DNA from: Lacinutrix mariniflava | Lineage (GTDB): Bacteria > Bacteroidota > Bacteroidia > Flavobacteriales > Flavobacteriaceae | DNA: 64,000 nucleotides | Direction: 5' to 3' | Assembly (NCBI RefSeq): GCF_001418015.1 | Contig: NZ_LIQG01000028.1 | Span: 1-64,000, forward strand | In this document: piece by piece, positions 49,676 through 59,048 of the stretch | Layout of the letters: every line of letters starts with the position of its first letter | Numbering within the stretch: position 1 is the first letter of the stretch | The notes under the pieces: model-generated | Databases searched by the model: none | Seen by the model: only the letters and a program-made list of their open reading frames with translations | Told to the model about the DNA's origin: nothing | Position numbers and translations under genes: made by a program

Positions 49676-50158
49676 ATGGCAACAGTAAATAACAATTTAT
49701 CGGAATACGATAAAGCATCAATCCCAAACGCGAAAGATTTTCGGTTTGGGATTGTTGTTTCAGAATGGAATGATAATATAACGGAAGGCTTATATAAAGG
49801 TGCTTACGAAACCTTAATAGAGCATAACGTATTACCAGAGAACATAACACGTTGGAATGTTCCAGGAAGCTTTGAACTAATCTATGGTTGTAAAAAAATG
49901 CAACAATATAATGTAGATGCTGTTATAGCAATTGGAAGTGTAATTCAAGGTGAAACTAAACATTTCGATTTTGTTTGTGAAGGTGTTTCTCAAGGAATTA
50001 AAGATCTAAATATACTTAATGATGTTCCAGTGATTTTCTGTGTTTTAACAGATAATAACGAGCAACAAGGTATTGAGCGTTCTGGTGGTATTCATGGAAA
50101 TAAAGGAACAGAAGCTGCTGTTGCTGCTATTAAAATGGCTGTTATTAGTAAGTTGTAA
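49676..50158 (+). CDS. ribH: 6,7-dimethyl-8-ribityllumazine synthase
   Basis: This 160-residue enzyme makes the riboflavin precursor lumazine from the ribityl-aminopyrimidinedione and butanone phosphate. Motifs are FGIVVSEWND, VPGSFELIYGCK, AIGSVIQGETKHFDFVCE with the catalytic His, and SGGIHGNKGTEAAVAAIKM. It forms icosahedral or pentameric shells in other bacteria. Start at ATG 49676. Confidence 0.96.
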   Translation: MATVNNNLSEYDKASIPNAKDFRFGIVVSEWNDNITEGLYKGAYETLIEHNVLPENITRWNVPGSFELIYGCKKMQQYNVDAVIAIGSVIQGETKHFDFVCEGVSQGIKDLNILNDVPVIFCVLTDNNEQQGIERSGGIHGNKGTEAAVAAIKMAVISKL

Positions 50159-50317
50159 TTCTAGTATACAGTAAACCTTTTAGTTTTTAATTTTAGGATT
50201 TCATTTTAAAAAAAATAACCACCTTTAATAGTGGACTTTACCTCTTCTCGTAGAAACGAGAAATATATCTGTTAACAATTTTAGCATTTCATTATATAAT
50301 TTCTTCTGTATTTTCAG

Positions 50318-50325
50318 TACTTTTG
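50318..50325 (+). promoter_or_regulatory. -7 box (TACTTTTG)
   Basis: The box is 29 bp upstream of the GTG start at 50355; possible promoter of the small-protein/mutL/rhomboid operon. Confidence 0.45.
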
Positions 50326-50354
50326 AGTGTATTTCAATAGTATAATATAACACT

Positions 50355-50579
50355 GTGTTTGATAAAAGAAAAAACAAAACGTTTAATTATAATTCTAGGT
50401 TTTCTAAAGACGAAATCAAGGATGTAAAAACGGAATTTGATGCTAAACGGGAGATAACTTCAGAGTGGAAACGCACTAGAAAAACGGGTGCTGGAAAACG
50501 TAAAATTGGCTTACCGCTATTACTTTTGTTATTAGGCATTATTATTGCAATCATGTACTATCTAGAATATAAACTATAA
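50355..50579 (+). CDS. Small C-tail-anchored protein upstream of mutL
   Basis: This 74-residue protein starts at GTG 50355. It is basic at the N-terminus (FDKRKNKTFNYNSRF) and ends in one transmembrane helix (IGLPLLLLLLGIIIAIMYYL). Related short proteins occur beside ribH in Flavobacteriaceae and are sometimes mislabelled as riboflavin synthase subunits, though it has no such domain. It shares the NKxxNYxxRF motif and the C-tail topology with the next gene, 5 bp downstream. Function unknown. Confidence 0.7.
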   Translation: MFDKRKNKTFNYNSRFSKDEIKDVKTEFDAKREITSEWKRTRKTGAGKRKIGLPLLLLLLGIIIAIMYYLEYKL

Positions 50580-50584
50580 TAGTT

Positions 50585-50857
50585 ATGGGATTAAAACTAA
50601 AACAAAATAAGCGTTATAATTATAAGCCTCGTTTTTATAAAGGAGACGGTAGTCCGTTTGCCATGAAAGGTAAGTTTGACGGAGAACGTTCCACTTTAGA
50701 AGCATCAGGTAATGTTAAAAATAGATTTTTAAAAGCTGTAGATGAACTTCAAAACTCACCTGACAAAGCAGTTAATAGACGTGTATTAATTATTATTTCT
50801 ATTCTAGTCCTTGTTTTTCTTTTTATAATCGATTTCGATCTCACTATATTTTTCTAA
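50585..50857 (+). CDS. Small C-tail-anchored protein, second
   Basis: This 90-residue protein has N-terminal LKQNKRYNYKPRFYKGDGSPF and a C-terminal membrane helix (VLIIISILVLVFLFIIDF). Its NKRYNYKPRF matches NKTFNYNSRF of the preceding gene, so both may bind the same partner or membrane surface. It lies 7 bp before mutL and is probably co-transcribed. Function unknown. Confidence 0.75.
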   Translation: MGLKLKQNKRYNYKPRFYKGDGSPFAMKGKFDGERSTLEASGNVKNRFLKAVDELQNSPDKAVNRRVLIIISILVLVFLFIIDFDLTIFF

Positions 50858-50864
50858 GCTGTAA

Positions 50865-52721
50865 ATGGCAGATATCATACAATTATTACCAGACCATGTT
50901 GCGAACCAAATTGCTGCAGGAGAAGTTGTACAACGACCAGCTTCTGTAGTCAAAGAATTACTGGAAAACGCAATAGATGCTGGAGCATCCTCAATAAAAC
51001 TTATAATTAAAGACGCAGGAAAAACACTTGTACAAGTTATCGATAATGGTAAAGGTATGAGCGTTACAGATGCGAGATTAAGTTTCGAACGTCATGCGAC
51101 TTCTAAAATTAGAACTGCAGACGATCTTTTTAAGCTTAACACCAAGGGTTTTAGAGGAGAAGCATTAGCAAGTATCGCAGCAATTGCACATGTAGAATTA
51201 AAAACAAAGCAAGGAAACGAAGATGTTGGTACTTGCATAGAAATTGAAGGTAGTACTGTAAACAGCCAAGAGGTTGTGGTAACACCAACAGGCACATCAA
51301 TTTCAGTAAAGAATTTGTTTTATAATATTCCTGCTAGACGTAATTTTTTAAAATCTAATACTGTAGAAACGCGTCATATTATAGACGAATTTCATCGTGT
51401 AGCATTAGCGCATCCTAATATTGGATTTGTTATGTTTCACAACGGTAGTGAATCTTTTAACCTTCCAGAAAGTAATTACAGACAACGAATTGTAAATATT
51501 TTCGGAACAAAAACAAACGAAAAACTAGTTCCTGTAGATGAAGATACCGAGGTGCTAAAAATTTCTGGTTTTGTTGGTAAACCTGAGTTTGCAAAGAAAT
51601 CTAGAGGAGAACAATTCTTTTTTGTTAACGATAGATTTATTAAAAGTGCGTATTTAAACCATGCCATTGGCTCCGCGTTTGAAGGGCTTTTAAAAGATGG
51701 AGCACATGCAATTTATTTTCTAAACTTAACAGTGAATCCACAAACTATAGATATAAATATTCATCCAACCAAAACGGAGATTAAATTTGATGATGAGCAT
51801 ACACTGTATGCCATTTTGCGTTCAGCAGTAAAACATAGTTTAGGTCAGTTTAATATTGCACCCGTTCTAGATTTTGATCGCGATGCAAATTTAGATACGC
51901 CGTATAGCTATCAACAAAAAGGTGAGCCTTCTGTAGAAATTGATAGAAGCTTTAATCCGTTTAGAGAGGAAAAACAATCTAGTAATAGTGGAACTGTAAG
52001 TAGCGGTTCTTATAAAAAACCTTCAAGTTCAAATTGGGAAAGTTCATATGTAGGTCTAGAATCTAAAGGCACACAGACACAACAAGATTTTAGCGAGGTG
52101 CATTTTGAAAGTGCAGCTAAAAATGAATCTATTTTTGATAACGATAATCAAGTAGAGAAGAAGCAAAGTACGTATCAGTTTCATAATAAATATATTGTAA
52201 GTACTATAAAATCTGGTATGTTGTTAATAGATCAACATCGTGCACACCAACGTGTTTTGTATGAAGATTTTTTGAGGAATATGACGATTAAAGAAGCAAT
52301 GAGTCAGCAACTATTGTTTCCTTTACAGCTTCATTTTCCACCACAAGAAATTGAAATTATTAATCAGTTAAAAACAGATTTAGAACACACAGGTTTTATT
52401 TTTCAGACTATAAAAGGAGAGCTTGTTGAAATCTCAGGAGTGCCAGTAAGTGTTCCAGAAAGTGAAGTGTCTATTATTTTAGAACAACTTATTAATGATG
52501 TAGAAAATGAAGTGCCAGATAGTAATTTTAGCCCAACAGACTTGCTTGCGAAGTCTTTAGCTAAGAGTTTAGCTATAAAAACAGGTCAAAGTTTAACAAT
52601 AATGGAACAAGAGCATTTGGTAAACTCACTTTTCGCCTGTAAGGAACCGAATGTTTCACCAACCAATAGAACAACATTTGTAACCATGACTGTGGACGAG
52701 TTGGATAAAAAGTTTGTGTAA
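50865..52721 (+). CDS. mutL: DNA mismatch repair protein MutL
   Basis: This 618-residue GHKL ATPase has ELLENAIDAGASSI, DNGKGM, RHATSKI and GFRGEALASIAAI. The middle part ends around residue 335. A variable Ser-rich linker follows (about 365-420), then a C-terminal dimerisation domain. That domain contains LIDQHRAHQRVLYEDFL, in place of the DQHA(X)2E(X)4E endonuclease motif, and the ending is ACKEPNVSPTNR. The consensus A-x-x-E spacing is altered, so nuclease activity is uncertain. Its stop overlaps the next ATG by one base. Confidence 0.96.
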   Translation: MADIIQLLPDHVANQIAAGEVVQRPASVVKELLENAIDAGASSIKLIIKDAGKTLVQVIDNGKGMSVTDARLSFERHATSKIRTADDLFKLNTKGFRGEALASIAAIAHVELKTKQGNEDVGTCIEIEGSTVNSQEVVVTPTGTSISVKNLFYNIPARRNFLKSNTVETRHIIDEFHRVALAHPNIGFVMFHNGSESFNLPESNYRQRIVNIFGTKTNEKLVPVDEDTEVLKISGFVGKPEFAKKSRGEQFFFVNDRFIKSAYLNHAIGSAFEGLLKDGAHAIYFLNLTVNPQTIDINIHPTKTEIKFDDEHTLYAILRSAVKHSLGQFNIAPVLDFDRDANLDTPYSYQQKGEPSVEIDRSFNPFREEKQSSNSGTVSSGSYKKPSSSNWESSYVGLESKGTQTQQDFSEVHFESAAKNESIFDNDNQVEKKQSTYQFHNKYIVSTIKSGMLLIDQHRAHQRVLYEDFLRNMTIKEAMSQQLLFPLQLHFPPQEIEIINQLKTDLEHTGFIFQTIKGELVEISGVPVSVPESEVSIILEQLINDVENEVPDSNFSPTDLLAKSLAKSLAIKTGQSLTIMEQEHLVNSLFACKEPNVSPTNRTTFVTMTVDELDKKFV

Positions 52722-53476
52722 TGATTAAGTTAACAGAGGTAATAAAACATATTGTAATCATTAATGTTATATTTTTTGTAGCATCGATTACGCTTGGAAA
52801 TACAACTATGTTTAATCAATGGATGGTTATGCACTATCCATTAAATAAGGATTTCCATATTTGGCAAGTGGTAACGCATCTTTTTATGCATCTTGATTTC
52901 ATGCATATATTGTCTAATATGCTAATGCTTGTTTTTATTGGGTCTTTATTAGAAAGAGCAATAGGTAAAAATAAATTTTTAATTTTATATTTTTCGGCAG
53001 GACTTGGGGCAGTAATATTGAGTGTTTTAGTTGATTATGTGCAGATAGAATTAGCCATCAATACATTAACAAATAATGGGTTTGATAAAGCAAATATAAT
53101 GTCTACACTAAGTCAAGGAAAGTACTCTCCTTCGTGGCAGTCAGCTTTGACAGAGAATTCTTTTCAGAACTTAGTGACTAATTTTAATAAAATTAGTCTT
53201 GGTGCCTCAGGAGCTGTAATGGGTGTTGCGGTTGCAACAGCTTATTTATTTCCTAATGTCGAGTTTATGTTAATGTTTCCGCCAATTCCAATAAAATTAA
53301 AATATTTGGTAATGGCTTATGTAGCAGGAGATGTTATTTCTGCAGTCTTAACAGGTACTCCGTTATTAGGATCTACAAATGTTGGACATATGGCGCATAT
53401 TGGAGGAGCAATTACAGGATTTGTTATGATGTGGTATTGGAAGAGAGAACTAATCAAAAAAAATAGAGCTAATTAA
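52721..53476 (+). CDS. Rhomboid family intramembrane serine protease, first
   Basis: This 251-residue six-helix membrane protein has the catalytic Ser in LGASGAVMG and the His in NVGHMAHIGGAITGF. The N-terminal HLFMHLDFMHILSNMLML carries the oxyanion His/Asn loop. It cleaves transmembrane substrates, unknown here. The start overlaps mutL by 1 bp, and its end overlaps the second rhomboid by 1 bp. Confidence 0.94.
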   Translation: MIKLTEVIKHIVIINVIFFVASITLGNTTMFNQWMVMHYPLNKDFHIWQVVTHLFMHLDFMHILSNMLMLVFIGSLLERAIGKNKFLILYFSAGLGAVILSVLVDYVQIELAINTLTNNGFDKANIMSTLSQGKYSPSWQSALTENSFQNLVTNFNKISLGASGAVMGVAVATAYLFPNVEFMLMFPPIPIKLKYLVMAYVAGDVISAVLTGTPLLGSTNVGHMAHIGGAITGFVMMWYWKRELIKKNRAN

Positions 53477-54360
53477 TGAGTTTGCTTTCAGATTTAAAAT
53501 ACAAGTATAATTTAGCGCCAATTCACGAAAAAATTATTTTCGTAAACATTGGTGTATTTGCAGTTATAGCAATTATAAATACTATTTATTTTCTAGCAAC
53601 GAAATCGCATTTTTCTTTATTTCAAGATTATTTAGCACTTCCGGAAGATTTAAGTCAGCTAATATTTAAACCATGGACTTTTCTTACTTATGCGTTTATG
53701 CATAATAGCTTTTGGCATCTTTTAGGAAATATGATTGCTTTGTATTATTTCGGACGCATATTTTTGACGTTCTTTTCAGTAAAGCAGTTTATTAACTATT
53801 ACTTTGTTGGTGGATTGGTAGGCGGATTAATTTTTGTAATCTCGTATAACCTTTTACCTGCGTTGGTCGATGAATCTGCCGTATTATTAGGTGCTTCTGC
53901 TTCTGTTTTTTCAGTTTTGGTGGGTGCAACTACTAAATCTCCTAACTATGTGTTAAACTTATTTGGAGTGTTTCAGCTTAAACTTTGGGTGCTAACAGTA
54001 TTATATCTTATTTCATTTATTGCGCTAATACCTTATGCAAATGCTGGAGGAGAATTATCTCATTTGGGAGGTGCTATTTTTGGGTACATTTATACCAAGC
54101 AATTAGATAAAGGAAATGATATTGGTAGTTGGTTCGGTAACACCGTTAACGCTATTTTAAGTTGGTTTAAGGCTAGTAAAAAAGGAAATCTTAAAACAGT
54201 TTATAAAGATAAATCTAAAGTAGGAGGTTATACTAAAGGCGAGTTTAGTGAGTTTAATAACCAAAAGAAAATAGATATTATTCTAGATAAGATAAGCAAA
54301 AGCGGTTATGAGAGTCTTTCTACCGCAGAAAAAGAATTTCTATTTAAAGCTGGAAAGTAA
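53476..54360 (+). CDS. Rhomboid family intramembrane serine protease, second
   Basis: This 294-residue rhomboid has the catalytic Ser in LLGASASVFSVLVG and the His in ELSHLGGAIFGYI, with the loop YAFMHNSFWHLLGNMIALYYFGRIF. It has a C-terminal cytoplasmic extension of about 80 residues (from about 215) ending in a helical segment, which the first copy lacks. Coupled in tandem with the first; together they may share substrates or divide topology. Confidence 0.94.
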   Translation: MSLLSDLKYKYNLAPIHEKIIFVNIGVFAVIAIINTIYFLATKSHFSLFQDYLALPEDLSQLIFKPWTFLTYAFMHNSFWHLLGNMIALYYFGRIFLTFFSVKQFINYYFVGGLVGGLIFVISYNLLPALVDESAVLLGASASVFSVLVGATTKSPNYVLNLFGVFQLKLWVLTVLYLISFIALIPYANAGGELSHLGGAIFGYIYTKQLDKGNDIGSWFGNTVNAILSWFKASKKGNLKTVYKDKSKVGGYTKGEFSEFNNQKKIDIILDKISKSGYESLSTAEKEFLFKAGK

Positions 54361-54361
54361 A

Positions 54362-55384
54362 ATGCGAAAATTAAAGTTTTTCGAGAAAGTAATGTTCTTC
54401 TTCAACTCTGTTGTAGCTTTTGTTCTGCTACTATCTTATGTGCTACCATTACTACCTCCAAAAACATTTGCAGCTTTATCTGTGTTAGGTTTAGGTGTGC
54501 CAATTTTAATACTTTTAAATGCCTTATTTTTTGTTTATTGGTTAGTTAAAATAAAAAAACAACTATTATTATCACTGTTCGTTTTGGCTATTGGCTACTT
54601 TATTTTTGGCTCTTTATATAAATTCTCTGAGTCTAAGGCTATCGAAGACGAAAACAATATTTCTATTATGAATTATAATGTGAGATTGTTTAATCTCTAC
54701 AAATGGATTCCTAATGAAGATACTGAAGAAGAACTCGTTAGTTTTATAAAAAAAGAGGTTCCAGATATTCTTTCTGTACAAGAATACCATCCAAGAGAAA
54801 GTAATAAATTGTCTTTTTATAAGTATAAGTTTGAAAAGTTACTTGGTAAAAAGAAAAACTATGGACAGGCGATTTTTTCAAATTATCCAATAATAAATTC
54901 AGGTTCAATCGAGTTTCCAAATACGTTTAATAATGCTATTTATATTGATATCGTTAAAGCGAAGGATACTATTAGAATTTATAATCTACACTTACAGTCA
55001 TTACGTATTGATCCCAAGGTTGAAAACTTAACGACTAAAGAATCGGAAAAGTTATTTAATGGCATTGGTGAGTCTTTTAAAATGCAACAGTCTCAGGCAG
55101 CATTGTTTTTAAAGCATAAAAACCAATGTAATTATAAAACAATAATCTGTGGAGATTTTAATAACACCGCCTTCTCTTATGTTTATAAGCAAGTTAGAGC
55201 AGATTTTCAAGATACGTTTAAAGCCGCTGGAAATGGCTTTGGTAGAACGTATAACTTTAAGTTCTTTCCTATGCGAATCGATTTTATATTTGCAGATCCT
55301 GCATTTAACGTTAATGGTTTCAAAACCTATGATGTAGAATATTCAGATCATTATCCTATAATGACGAAGGTTAGTCTTCAATAA
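54362..55384 (+). CDS. Endonuclease/exonuclease/phosphatase (EEP) family membrane protein
   Basis: This 340-residue protein has three N-terminal membrane helices (about 10-95) and an EEP domain (about 105-340): SIMNYNVRLFN, SVQEYHPRES with the metal-binding Glu, CGDFNNTAFSYVYKQ, and YSDHYPIMTKV with catalytic Asp-His. The active site is on the outer face if the third helix exits. Substrate (nucleic acid, phospholipid or sugar phosphate) is open. The start is ATG 54362, 1 bp after the rhomboid stop. Confidence 0.88.
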   Translation: MRKLKFFEKVMFFFNSVVAFVLLLSYVLPLLPPKTFAALSVLGLGVPILILLNALFFVYWLVKIKKQLLLSLFVLAIGYFIFGSLYKFSESKAIEDENNISIMNYNVRLFNLYKWIPNEDTEEELVSFIKKEVPDILSVQEYHPRESNKLSFYKYKFEKLLGKKKNYGQAIFSNYPIINSGSIEFPNTFNNAIYIDIVKAKDTIRIYNLHLQSLRIDPKVENLTTKESEKLFNGIGESFKMQQSQAALFLKHKNQCNYKTIICGDFNNTAFSYVYKQVRADFQDTFKAAGNGFGRTYNFKFFPMRIDFIFADPAFNVNGFKTYDVEYSDHYPIMTKVSLQ

Positions 55385-55586
55385 GCAATCTTTAGGTTGC
55401 TAGTTTGAGCATTCGCTAGAATAATTCGTAAAAATCTATGAAATCCGTTTAAGAAATCGTTTTTAGTAAAGGCTATCTTAAATGATTTCAAACAAGTGTA
55501 AAGGTTAATTTAAGTTTAGTTATTTTCAATCTATTATCAAGGAATCTTCACTAAAGTGCTGTGCATTTTAATGTAAGTATTTTAGG

Positions 55587-55895
55587 TTACATCATCGAGC
55601 AATCGACAGCATCAGCTAAAATATGAACACATAATCCCAAGCCAATCCATCTTGTTTTCTTCGGAAAAACTAAAAATAAATACAACGGAATTAAATAATA
55701 ACTATGTAGCGGATGAAAATTAATGCTACAGCGATTGGCTTCAAATATTGGGTTTGCTAATAAGTGATCTAAGTCAATTAACATACCTAAAATCATTATT
55801 ATATAAGCCTTTTTCCACTGTGGTTTAAAAAAATATAAAGCTATTGCTAAAGGCAGAAGAAAATGAATACCGTAATGAATAAAGGACTGCATCAT
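55587..55895 (-). CDS. DUF6122 family small membrane protein
   Basis: This 102-residue protein has three to four membrane helices and conserved Asp/His residues (IHYGIHFLLPLAI; GMLIDLDHLLANPIFE; NFHPLHSYYLIPLYL; LCVHILADAVDCSM). These polar residues inside helices resemble metal-dependent membrane hydrolases, but no activity is known. It overlaps the end of the WbqC gene by 1 bp. Confidence 0.82.
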   Translation of the reverse strand: MMQSFIHYGIHFLLPLAIALYFFKPQWKKAYIIMILGMLIDLDHLLANPIFEANRCSINFHPLHSYYLIPLYLFLVFPKKTRWIGLGLCVHILADAVDCSMM

Positions 55896-56512
55896 TATAA
55901 AATAGTCTGAGATTCTAAATAACTAATAGCATTTGGTCCTTCGTTAAAAAGTAAGTCTAATATACTTAAGTTATTTATGTAGCCATGTTTGGTATAGAAA
56001 ACCTGATTGTAAGGCTCTAATGCAATTATGTTTTCTTTTTTAGCATTTACTAAACCTCTATAATCTTTTACATCTTGAGGTTCTCTTTCAAAAATCTCAG
56101 TTTTAGATGTGCTTATTTCAAGCTGAAGACATTCACAGATAACCTCAAAACATTTCAGGTTAAAATCTAAAATAGAATCAAAATTTTCAGTAAAAAGCGG
56201 TTGTAATTCGTCTATATAATATTCGTAAAAAGGAGATGTTCTATAGGCAGATTCTAAAGATTTAAAATGATTGTCTTGCCATTGGTAATCGTTTGCAATT
56301 TTTACTTCGCTGTATTTTTGTCTGTTTTTCTGACTAAAAATAACAGGTACACTTAATTGAAGTTTTCCATTGGCAGCATAAATATAGCATCGGTTTCTAT
56401 AAGTTTGCTTTTGGTAATTATCATGAACTTCCAAAACAGTAGTCTCTGCTTTTATAATAGCAACAAAAGTTGCTATACTTGGGAAATAGGTTGGGTGAAG
56501 TAGTATTGTCAT
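55895..56512 (-). CDS. WbqC family protein
   Basis: This 205-residue protein of the WbqC family (YFPSIATFVAIIKAETTVLEVHDNYQKQTYRNR; YAANGKLQLSVPV; WQDNHFKSLESAYRTSPFYEYY) is often found in polysaccharide or O-antigen loci, role undefined. Here it is between a TPR protein and DUF6122, with no glycan genes nearby. Start and stop each overlap the neighbouring gene by 1 bp. Confidence 0.9.
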   Translation of the reverse strand: MTILLHPTYFPSIATFVAIIKAETTVLEVHDNYQKQTYRNRCYIYAANGKLQLSVPVIFSQKNRQKYSEVKIANDYQWQDNHFKSLESAYRTSPFYEYYIDELQPLFTENFDSILDFNLKCFEVICECLQLEISTSKTEIFEREPQDVKDYRGLVNAKKENIIALEPYNQVFYTKHGYINNLSILDLLFNEGPNAISYLESQTIL

Positions 56513-57741
56513 TATTTTATTAAAAAGCTACCTAACCATGTGTAGGCAATAAATAGAACACCAACGGCTGTTGCAACCGTTCCAAATTCGAAGCCTAAAG
56601 AGGTTCCAAAAATGGCGATTAATATCATGGCTATGCCATAAATATAGTTAATAATTTCAGACTTTTCAGTATCTGATAATGCAGCACGTGTTAAAGGCAA
56701 AATTGCACCTAAACAAGCCGCACTAATTAGTGCGTAAAGCGGATTATTAATAATAAAATAAACTCCGAAAAATAATAAAGCGCTAGTTAAAAGACCAAAC
56801 ATAATTTGTCCGCTTAACTTGTCTTTTTTATCTAAAAGGTATTTTCCGAATTTATCGAACATTAAAATCATGTTAGATAAAGGATCCATAATCCAGCTAC
56901 CTAATGCAAATAATAAGTATGCAATTATTAATGGAATTACCATAATTGTTAGACCACTTGCCGATAATAATTTTAAAGAAATGCGGTAAGCAATATATAA
57001 ACCTATTATAAAAATATATTGGTTTTTTTGCGACTTGTTACTTATCCAAAAAGAATACCTTAAATAGAGATTGTAAATTTTGTTTTTAGATTTCATAGCA
57101 GTAAGCATACCGCTTCTGGCATAATCTAAATTTGGATCGAGCATTAACGCTTCCTTAAAATGCTTTAAAGCCTCCTTGGGCTTGTTACTTTCTAAATGAG
57201 ACCAACCAACATTAGCATGTGAGTATGCATTTTCAGGATTGTCATTAAGAAGGTTTTCTATTGAGTATGCAGCTTCTTCTTTACGGTTTAATTTTGTAAG
57301 AGCAGTTGTTCTTGCGTTTAGGCAAAATGTGTTTTTAGAATTGATTCTTAAACCTTCGTTAGCAAAGTCTAAAGCGCTTTCAAATTGCTTACTATTTATA
57401 AGTATATAGGCTTTTTGACCAAAATGATTTTCGTTATCTGGATCAATTTCTAATGCTTTATCTACATTTTCATTGGCATCCTTAATCTTGTCTTCGTGAA
57501 GATAAATTTGTGATAATAGAAAGTAAATTTCAGCTTCGTTAGGATAGTCTGTTCTTAAATCTTTAATGATAGCTAAAGATTTGCTAATCTCGTCTAACTG
57601 AAAATAGCTTTGGGCTAAAAAATATCTAGCACTAAACGTATCAGCATGCTCTGCTAGCGCATTTTTAAAATACGGAATAGATTCTTTAAACCGTCCTAGT
57701 TCAAATAATTGAAGACCTCTTTGTAGGTTAGGACTATCCAT
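56512..57741 (-). CDS. TPR protein with C-terminal membrane domain
   Basis: This 409-residue protein has about six TPR motifs (1-210; LQLFELGRFKESIPYFKNAL, EIYFLLSQIYLHEDKIKDAN) and a C-terminal region of four to six transmembrane helices (about 230-409). The TPR part would face the cytoplasm and the membrane part anchors it. It overlaps the AAA ATPase gene by 1 bp, suggesting a stable partnership. Function unknown. Confidence 0.82.
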   Translation of the reverse strand: MDSPNLQRGLQLFELGRFKESIPYFKNALAEHADTFSARYFLAQSYFQLDEISKSLAIIKDLRTDYPNEAEIYFLLSQIYLHEDKIKDANENVDKALEIDPDNENHFGQKAYILINSKQFESALDFANEGLRINSKNTFCLNARTTALTKLNRKEEAAYSIENLLNDNPENAYSHANVGWSHLESNKPKEALKHFKEALMLDPNLDYARSGMLTAMKSKNKIYNLYLRYSFWISNKSQKNQYIFIIGLYIAYRISLKLLSASGLTIMVIPLIIAYLLFALGSWIMDPLSNMILMFDKFGKYLLDKKDKLSGQIMFGLLTSALLFFGVYFIINNPLYALISAACLGAILPLTRAALSDTEKSEIINYIYGIAMILIAIFGTSLGFEFGTVATAVGVLFIAYTWLGSFLIK

Positions 57742-59045
57742 TATTTTTTTATGTTCAAATAAGTAAGAATATCGTCGTATAATCCAGAGTCGTTAGAGTA
57801 TAAAGCATAGTTTTTAGCCGAACCAAACCATTCTTTGGTAGAAGGTTTCATTTTACCAAAAGCTTGAATAATATCTTTTGTTTTTAAAGGTTTAGGAATA
57901 CCGTCTTTAAAAGAGTCTAATAATTTTTTTTCGATGGCAATATCAATACTAGAGCTAATGTCTGCACCAGAATATTCTTTACTTTTTTTAGCTAATTGCT
58001 TTAAATCTATAGCTTCTGTTGGTTTTCCTTCTAACTGAATTTTAAAAATAGACTCTCTAGCTTTTTCATCTGGAGGTGCTACAAAAATAATACGATCAAA
58101 ACGTCCTGGTCTTCTAAAGGCTGGATCTATATACCAAGGTGCATTTGTAGCTCCTAAAACAAGAATACCATCGTTGTTTGAATCTATACCATCCAATTCA
58201 GATAAAAACTGGTTAATAACTGTTCTTCCTGCAGTTTTATTAATGTCGTTTCTATTGGCACCTAAAGCATCAATTTCATCTATAAAAATAACACAAGGTT
58301 TATTTTCGCGTGCAGTTTCAAAAATTTCATGAAGATTCTTTTCAGAATTTCCCAACCACATATCTAATATATCATTAATACCAATATTTATAAAGTTGGC
58401 ATCAATTTCACCTGCTGTTGCTCTAGCAATATGTGTTTTTCCACAACCAGGAGGTCCATAAAGCAAAATGCCTCCTCCAATTTTTTTGCCGTAAGCTTTA
58501 TATAAATCTTTGTGGAGTAGTGGCTTAATTATCTTTAAATCTATTTCCTCTTTTATATGCTCCATACCACCAACATCACTAAAATTGACCGTTGGTTTTT
58601 TTAACATAGAGATAGCATCTTCATCAATATAATCGTCAGATTCACTTGTAACCGCAAGTTTAAAAACCGATTCGAAATCTGGATTGTAATAGCTATTGTC
58701 TATATCAAGTATGGTTTGATAAACAGATAATGCTTCGGCATGATTCTTAAGTTTAAGTAAAGCATCACAATATAATTCTAAGTAGTCAATATTGTTGCTG
58801 TTCTCTGTAAGTTCTTCTAGTATAACTTCGGTTAAATTATACTTTTCTTCATTGTAATAACACTTGGCTAATAAGTACTTGTATTCTTTCTTATTATCTC
58901 TGTCTAATAGTGAAATAAGATGTTTTTCAGCTTCAGTATAATTAAAACTATTAAGATAAATCTTTGCAATTTGAAAGCGTAGCTCGTTATTTTCCGGAGA
59001 AAATTCAAGTGCTTTCAATAAACTTTCTAATAAAGAATTATCCAT
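57741..59045 (-). CDS. TPR-AAA ATPase
   Basis: This 434-residue protein has TPR-like helices (about 1-130) and one classical AAA module (about 155-390): VGGMEHIKEEI linker, Walker A GPPGCGKT (197-204), Walker B CVIFIDEID (251-259), sensor-1 Asn301, and the second-region-of-homology arginines in DPAFRRPGRFDR. This resembles Vps4/p97/FtsH-type single-ring ATPases but without a protease domain. It likely remodels or extracts proteins, perhaps recruited to the membrane by the adjacent TPR membrane protein. Partner and substrate are unknown. Confidence 0.88.
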   Translation of the reverse strand: MDNSLLESLLKALEFSPENNELRFQIAKIYLNSFNYTEAEKHLISLLDRDNKKEYKYLLAKCYYNEEKYNLTEVILEELTENSNNIDYLELYCDALLKLKNHAEALSVYQTILDIDNSYYNPDFESVFKLAVTSESDDYIDEDAISMLKKPTVNFSDVGGMEHIKEEIDLKIIKPLLHKDLYKAYGKKIGGGILLYGPPGCGKTHIARATAGEIDANFINIGINDILDMWLGNSEKNLHEIFETARENKPCVIFIDEIDALGANRNDINKTAGRTVINQFLSELDGIDSNNDGILVLGATNAPWYIDPAFRRPGRFDRIIFVAPPDEKARESIFKIQLEGKPTEAIDLKQLAKKSKEYSGADISSSIDIAIEKKLLDSFKDGIPKPLKTKDIIQAFGKMKPSTKEWFGSAKNYALYSNDSGLYDDILTYLNIKK

Positions 59046-59048
59046 AAT

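Noticed and set aside
50241-50265. Riboswitch or attenuator after ribH
   Set aside because: Only a 7-bp hairpin (TTCTCGT/ACGAGAA) is seen, with no FMN aptamer features.
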